This document shows positions 54,099-56,556 of a stretch of DNA of 56,556 nt, piece by piece. Origin of the DNA: Neocallimastix lanati (nom. inval.) (lineage: Eukaryota; Neocallimastigomycota; Neocallimastigomycetes; Neocallimastigales; Neocallimastigaceae). The first letter of the stretch is position 1. The number at the start of each line of letters is the position of its first letter. The stretch lies in assembly GCA_016946835.1 (NCBI GenBank), contig JACVTC010000241.1, forward strand, positions 50,001-106,556, in the 5' to 3' direction. The notes under the pieces are model-generated. The model did no database searches, was not told where the DNA came from, and saw nothing but the letters and a program-made list of their open reading frames with translations. A program made the translations under genes and the position numbers.

Positions 54099-55116
54099 AA
54101 CTGTGAAAATAGGAAATAAATTTAAATATTGAATTAAATATTATATTATGCCAATATAAATATATAAATTAATTAAAAAAAAATTGTATAAAAGGAAAAT
54201 ATAAATAAAACAAATAATAATTAAAAAAAATAAAATAAAATAAAATAAAATAAAATAAAATAAAATAAAAAAAGAATAATAATAAAAATAAAAATAAAAA
54301 TAAAAATAAAAATAAAAAAAAAAAAAAAAAAAAAGTATACTTATAATACAATTTAAAAAAAAAGGTATAAGAAGAGCTAAATAAATAAATAAATAAATAA
54401 ATAATAATGAAAATTTACATTAAAAGATCAATTGATATCATTCTTTTATTTATCAAATGGGATAAAAAAGAAAAGAGAAAAAGAGGAAATAAAATAAAAT
54501 AAAACATAAATAAATAATTGTTATATATAAAAAAAAATTTTTTTTTTTTAAAAAAAAAGTATATAATTTTTGTCCTATTTGTATCTCTCTATGATGAAAT
54601 TGATTTAATTTGAAAATAAAAAAAAAAAAAAAAATATTAGCATAATATAATAATATATAAAAAATAATAAAAATAAAAATAAAAATGAAAATGAAAATAA
54701 AAATAAAAATGAAAATAAAAATAAAAATAAAAATAAAAAAAAAAAAGTTAAAATAATAAATAATTTTTGTTCTATTGTAAATCTGCAAATTTATATCTCT
54801 ATTATGAAATATATATATACTAATTTGGTAATAATAATAAAAAAAATTAAATATAGGATATAATTGTGAACTATAATAAGATTAGTATAATTAAAATATT
54901 TAAAAGTATAATAAATTATTAAAAAAAAAAATTTTTTTTTTTGATATTATTTATTCATTATGAATTTATATTTTATATATATATAATTTTTTTTTTATTT
55001 TATTTTATTATTTTTATCCTGTAAAAAAATAATAATTTTATTAGTGGTATATTTATTTTTTTTTTTTATTTATTATTATAATAATATTATTTTTTTTTTT
55101 AAAATAAAGGTAGATA
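54099..55116. repeat. Convergent spacer with AAAAT/AAAATA arrays
   Basis: The spacer between the ARPC2 and LAMTOR2-like 3' ends contains AAAAT units at about 54228-54270, AAAATA units at about 54285-54315 and AAAATGAAAATA-type units at about 54660-54745. The Phe/Ile/Leu-rich minus-strand frames through it are artefacts of these arrays. No gene was seen. Confidence 0.75.
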
Positions 55117-56159
55117 TTAATTATCATTGCCAAAGTATTGTAAAGAATTATTGAAATAATTTACTAAAGTCGTCATCTTATAATATTGATTTATTTTATA
55201 TAAAATAAATAGATAATAATAAATAGATATATAATAAAATTTCAGGTTAATATTTATTATTTAATATAATAAAATTTCAGGTTAATAATTATTATTTAAT
55301 ATAATGATATTTCAATAATTATTTTCTTTTTAAAGAATAACATTAATATTCTATTAATAAAAAAAAATTATTACTTTTATTTTTAATAAACCAATTTCAG
55401 TATCATTATTTCCAACAAGGGCAATTAGTAATTTTCCTGCTTGTGATATTATTACTTTTCCTTCCTATAATTAAAATAATTTAATGATAAATACAAATAA
55501 ATATAATAAAAATAATAAAAATAAATAAATAAATAAATAATATATGATGTATTATTTTAAATTTTAGTTTTTAATTTAAAGTATTATTATTTAGGATAAT
55601 ATATTTTATTATTTAATAATTATTATTTTATTAGTATAATTAATTATTATATTGTACTAGAAGTCAATTACTTCACAATCCAGAAATATCATATTTAATG
55701 AATCATCTTGAGCTTGTGCCTGATTTTGTTGGTTAACAAACCAAAATGAACAACTATTTTTATAAACTGACCAAACATTGGAACTAATGGCAGCTATTAC
55801 TTTTGAAGGCTCCGATGGATCATTTAAGGAATTAAAGACAGGTGAACCAACATTATTATATTTATTTGTTGCATAACTTAATAATGAACCTTCTTGACTG
55901 AATAAACTACAATTGGATATTATTATTAAAATAAATTCAATTTCAATTAATATATATAAAGTGAGAATTTTTTTTTTTTAAAAAAAAAAAAATAATAAAA
56001 TAAAAAGTAAGAATGTCAAATTCTAGAAATTCAATATAAATTATTTTATTTTAATGATATTCAATAATATTTAAGTATAATGAATAATTACATTGCTGTA
56101 TTTATTGAAGAAGATAAAGCTTGCTTTAAAATCTCGGAAATAATTTTTGGTTTAAGCAT
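55117..56159 (-). CDS. LAMTOR2: Ragulator subunit LAMTOR2-like (roadblock/LC7 domain)
   Basis: Four exons: 56092-56159, 55672-55906, 55375-55464 and 55117-55176; phases agree and give 150 residues. The start MLKPKIISEILKQAL parallels animal LAMTOR2 (MLRPK...L-x-Q). Then come FSQEGSLLSYA, KVIAAISSNVWSVYKN, NMIFLDCE, EGKVIISQAGKLLIALV and TEIGLLKIK, each matching the LAMTOR2 order. It is longer than the ~125-residue animal protein, mainly through Asn/Ser- and Gln-rich inserts around residues 45-60 and 85-95. LAMTOR2 pairs with LAMTOR3 in the Ragulator scaffold that anchors Rag GTPases and mTORC1 on the lysosome or vacuole. None of the exons exceeds 80 codons, so the gene is easily missed. Intron 3 carries a 35-bp tandem repeat. 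Confidence 0.9.
55231..55320. repeat. 35-bp tandem repeat in LAMTOR2 intron 3
   Basis: The core AAAATTTCAGGTTAATA appears at 55236 and 55271, with a decayed third unit (GATATTTCAATAAT) at about 55306, a 35-bp period. On the plus strand each core contains TTTCAG|GT, but the gene is on the minus strand, so it is not a splice site of this gene. Confidence 0.75.
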
Positions 56160-56261
56160 TATTATTTATTATTATTATTTTTTTTTTTATTTTTATCTTT
56201 ATTATTTTTTTTATTTTTATTTTTATTATTTTTTTTTATTTTTATTTTTATTTTATTTTTA

Positions 56262-56292
<31 letters not shown>

Positions 56293-56556
56293 TTATTTTA
56301 TTTTATTTTTTTATTCTTTATTCTTTATTTTTTAATTTTTTTTTATTTTATTTTATTTTTTTTAAATTAATAATTTAAATAGATTTTATAAAATTTTTGA
56401 ATATATAAAACTTTTTTTCTTCTTATTTTTAAATTCTTGTTTTTATTAATAATTGAAATGAATTATAATATATAATATTAATGTAAACTTTTAAATTTTG
56501 TTTTTTAGAATTTCATTTGTATAATTTAACTATTTAATTCTCTTTAAAAAAAAAAA
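56160..56556. other. Upstream region of the LAMTOR2-like gene
   Basis: Starts with TTTTTA/TTTTA arrays (about 56170-56310) directly upstream of the minus-strand ATG, then ordinary AT-rich sequence to the right edge. The Phe/Tyr-rich plus-strand frame here is an artefact of the array. No other gene was seen. Confidence 0.6.

Noticed and set aside
54169-54788. Minus-strand Phe/Ile/Leu-rich frames resembling multi-span membrane proteins
   Set aside because: They are translations of AAAAT/AAAATA arrays and poly-A tracts; no family motif and no splice-phase support.
56080-56370. Plus-strand 96-codon frame rich in Phe and Tyr
   Set aside because: It overlaps LAMTOR2-like exon 1 on the other strand and then runs through a TTTTA array.
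1-56556. CRISPR arrays, bacterial operons, plasmid or viral genes
   Set aside because: Genes have spliceosomal introns and eukaryotic products; the repeats are microsatellites or minisatellites without spacer structure.

Overview
This window is nuclear DNA from an extremely AT-rich eukaryote. Genes are split by short GT-AG introns, every complete gene model ends in TAA, and the non-coding DNA is nearly all A/T with long homopolymers and AT microsatellites. The gene set (biotin-protein ligase with the fungal-type N-terminal glutaminase-like domain, PEX3, ARPC2, LAMTOR2, a CaMKI-type kinase, two Stm1/HABP4-like small proteins and a PTEN-domain formin) points to an early-diverging fungus. The base composition best suits an anaerobic gut fungus (Neocallimastigomycota). 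That assignment is inference; a dictyostelid-like amoeba is the main alternative.

Layout. 1-1051: first three exons of an eIF2B-alpha-like gene on the minus strand, running off the left edge. 2024-8160: a seven-exon, 1517-residue formin on the minus strand with PTEN phosphatase and C2 domains, FH1, FH2 and a C-terminal WH2-like motif. 8161-18645: a 10.5 kb gene desert made of diverged duplications, a long 7-bp minisatellite and a few coding-like fragments. 18646-29436: one gene for a 3510-residue coiled-coil/LRR protein with about 45 copies of a 33-residue repeat. 29437-32966: homopolymer-rich spacer. 32967-35472: an eight-exon CaMKI-like kinase with a 10-nt microexon. 35473-37624: convergent spacer holding a GC-richer island with decayed coding signal. 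37625-38893: PEX3 (minus), divergent from 39959-42830, biotin-protein ligase (plus, five exons). 43659-44018 and 49257-49757: two divergently oriented copies of a small RNA-binding-type protein, 5.2 kb apart, differing by an intron; a small structured GC-rich island lies between them. 51425-54098: ARPC2, six exons. 55117-56159: LAMTOR2-like Ragulator subunit (minus, four exons), convergent with ARPC2.

Functional reading. Formin and ARPC2 represent both major actin nucleators. LAMTOR2 and eIF2B-alpha belong to nutrient and translation control, PEX3 to peroxisome membrane assembly, and the ligase to biotinylation of carboxylases. Nothing suggests a cluster or operon. The most unusual objects are the PTEN-formin with an intact P-loop, the giant non-heptad coiled-coil LRR protein, and the microexons. 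Most exon boundaries were set by matching reading-frame phase across GT-AG junctions and family conservation; none was checked against RNA.
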